NCBI GenBank assembly: GCA_002292375.1 | Contig: DBBV01000018.1 | Coordinates: 53,038 to 117,037, forward strand | From: Methylococcaceae bacterium UBA975 | GTDB taxonomy: Bacteria > Pseudomonadota > Gammaproteobacteria > Methylococcales > Cycloclasticaceae | Length of the DNA: 64,000 bases | Direction: 5' to 3' | Shown: in pieces, positions 63,695 to 64,000 of the stretch | Position numbering within the stretch: position 1 is the first letter of the stretch | Layout: every line of letters starts with the position of its first letter | Made by a program: the position numbers and the translations under genes | Notes under the pieces: model-generated | What the model was told of the DNA's origin: nothing | Databases searched by the model: none | Seen by the model: the letters and a program-made list of their open reading frames with translations, nothing else

Positions 63695-64000
63695 TTATTC
63701 TTTACTCTCAGTGTTAGCAACTGGTTGAGTCATTGAACTGGTGCTTGTACTTGTTTCAGTTGGCTTAGGGTTATCTATTGTCGCCGTATCTGCATTTGTC
63801 GTTACAGACTCTGGTTGCTTCTCTCTAGTTCTGCGACGACGTCGTGGGTGTCTAGTTGCCGTTCTTGGAGCCGTTTTAGACGCCTCCGTTGATTCTTGTC
63901 CCGGTGTGTTGTTTGCAGCTTCAGAGTTAACGGACGCTGGCGATGCTTCAATCGCAGGTGCAGGTGCAGGAGCAGGAGCAGGCGCAGATGCAGGCGCAGA
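63695..64000 (-). CDS. C-terminal end of a probable ribonuclease E (5' part outside window)
   Basis: Open on the minus strand from the window edge to a stop at 63695, 101 residues. It starts with an Ala-Pro tract (SAPASAPAPAPAPAPAP), then an arginine-rich patch (TRHPRRRRRTREK) and a Thr/Ser-rich acidic tail ending NTESKE. Pro/Ala-rich, Arg-rich disordered tails of this kind are typical of the RNase E scaffold region. No catalytic domain is in view, so other disordered RNA- or envelope-binding proteins remain possible. Confidence 0.45.
   Translation of the reverse strand, partial: SAPASAPAPAPAPAPAIEASPASVNSEAANNTPGQESTEASKTAPRTATRHPRRRRRTREKQPESVTTNADTATIDNPKPTETSTSTSSMTQPVANTESKE

Overview
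The window is a stretch of a gammaproteobacterial chromosome with moderate-to-low GC content. The gene set and order (queA-tgt-yajC-secD-secF, ubiG-gph-yciK, nasA-kinase-nirBD-nitrate reductase, speD-speE-ornithine decarboxylase, tamA-tamB) resemble Pseudomonas and marine relatives such as the Methylophaga/Cycloclasticus group. The sequence alone does not fix the genus. No insertion sequence, prophage, CRISPR array or rRNA operon is seen. Five tRNA genes are present.

1-23.5 kb is mostly housekeeping. It holds a cut-off cyclophilin, cysS, folD, a Pro-Arg-His tRNA cluster, rsmJ, an outer-membrane barrel protein, tRNA-Leu, queA-tgt-yajC-secD-secF, suhB, trmJ, cysE with a NifS-like cysteine desulfurase, and a tight leftward operon mtaD-ubiG-gph(mupP-like)-rmuC-yciK. 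mtnA starts almost nose to nose with mtaD. crcB, serS, a Bax-inhibitor-1 family protein and tRNA-Ser follow. 23.5-25.8 kb is a small accessory patch: a lipoprotein made of glycine heptads, two 164-residue membrane-anchored paralogues of unknown function, and a 343-bp gene-free stretch with a long inverted repeat. 25.8-41 kb carries a P-type cation ATPase, tamA-tamB, and a copper/silver efflux operon (Met-rich periplasmic protein, CusC-, CusB- and CusA-like). The CusB-like protein has a tandemly duplicated metal-binding motif.

41-60.4 kb is a nitrate-assimilation island and the most informative part. A NarK/NasA transporter and a PP2C-kinase fusion are read leftward. Divergent from them runs nirB-nirD-phzF-like-nitrate reductase-fused DmsBC-like subunit. 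A second leftward block is porin-nasT-nrtA-nrtB-fused nrtCD, with mobA beyond it. I read four sigma-54 (-24/-12) promoters, two NtrC-type enhancer boxes, and, in the nrtA leader, two small hairpins followed by a strong intrinsic terminator next to the gene for the ANTAR antiterminator NasT. Together they suggest two control layers: NtrC/sigma-54 for nitrogen limitation, and NasT antitermination for nitrate/nitrite. The nitrate reductase seems wired to the quinone pool through the fused FeS/membrane subunit, not to a ferredoxin or NADH flavoprotein.

60.5-64 kb holds the spermidine operon speD-speE-ornithine decarboxylase (its by-product methylthioadenosine would feed mtaD/mtnA at 18-20 kb), a small acidic PA3496-like protein, and the Ala-Pro/Arg-rich C-terminus of a probable ribonuclease E at the right edge.
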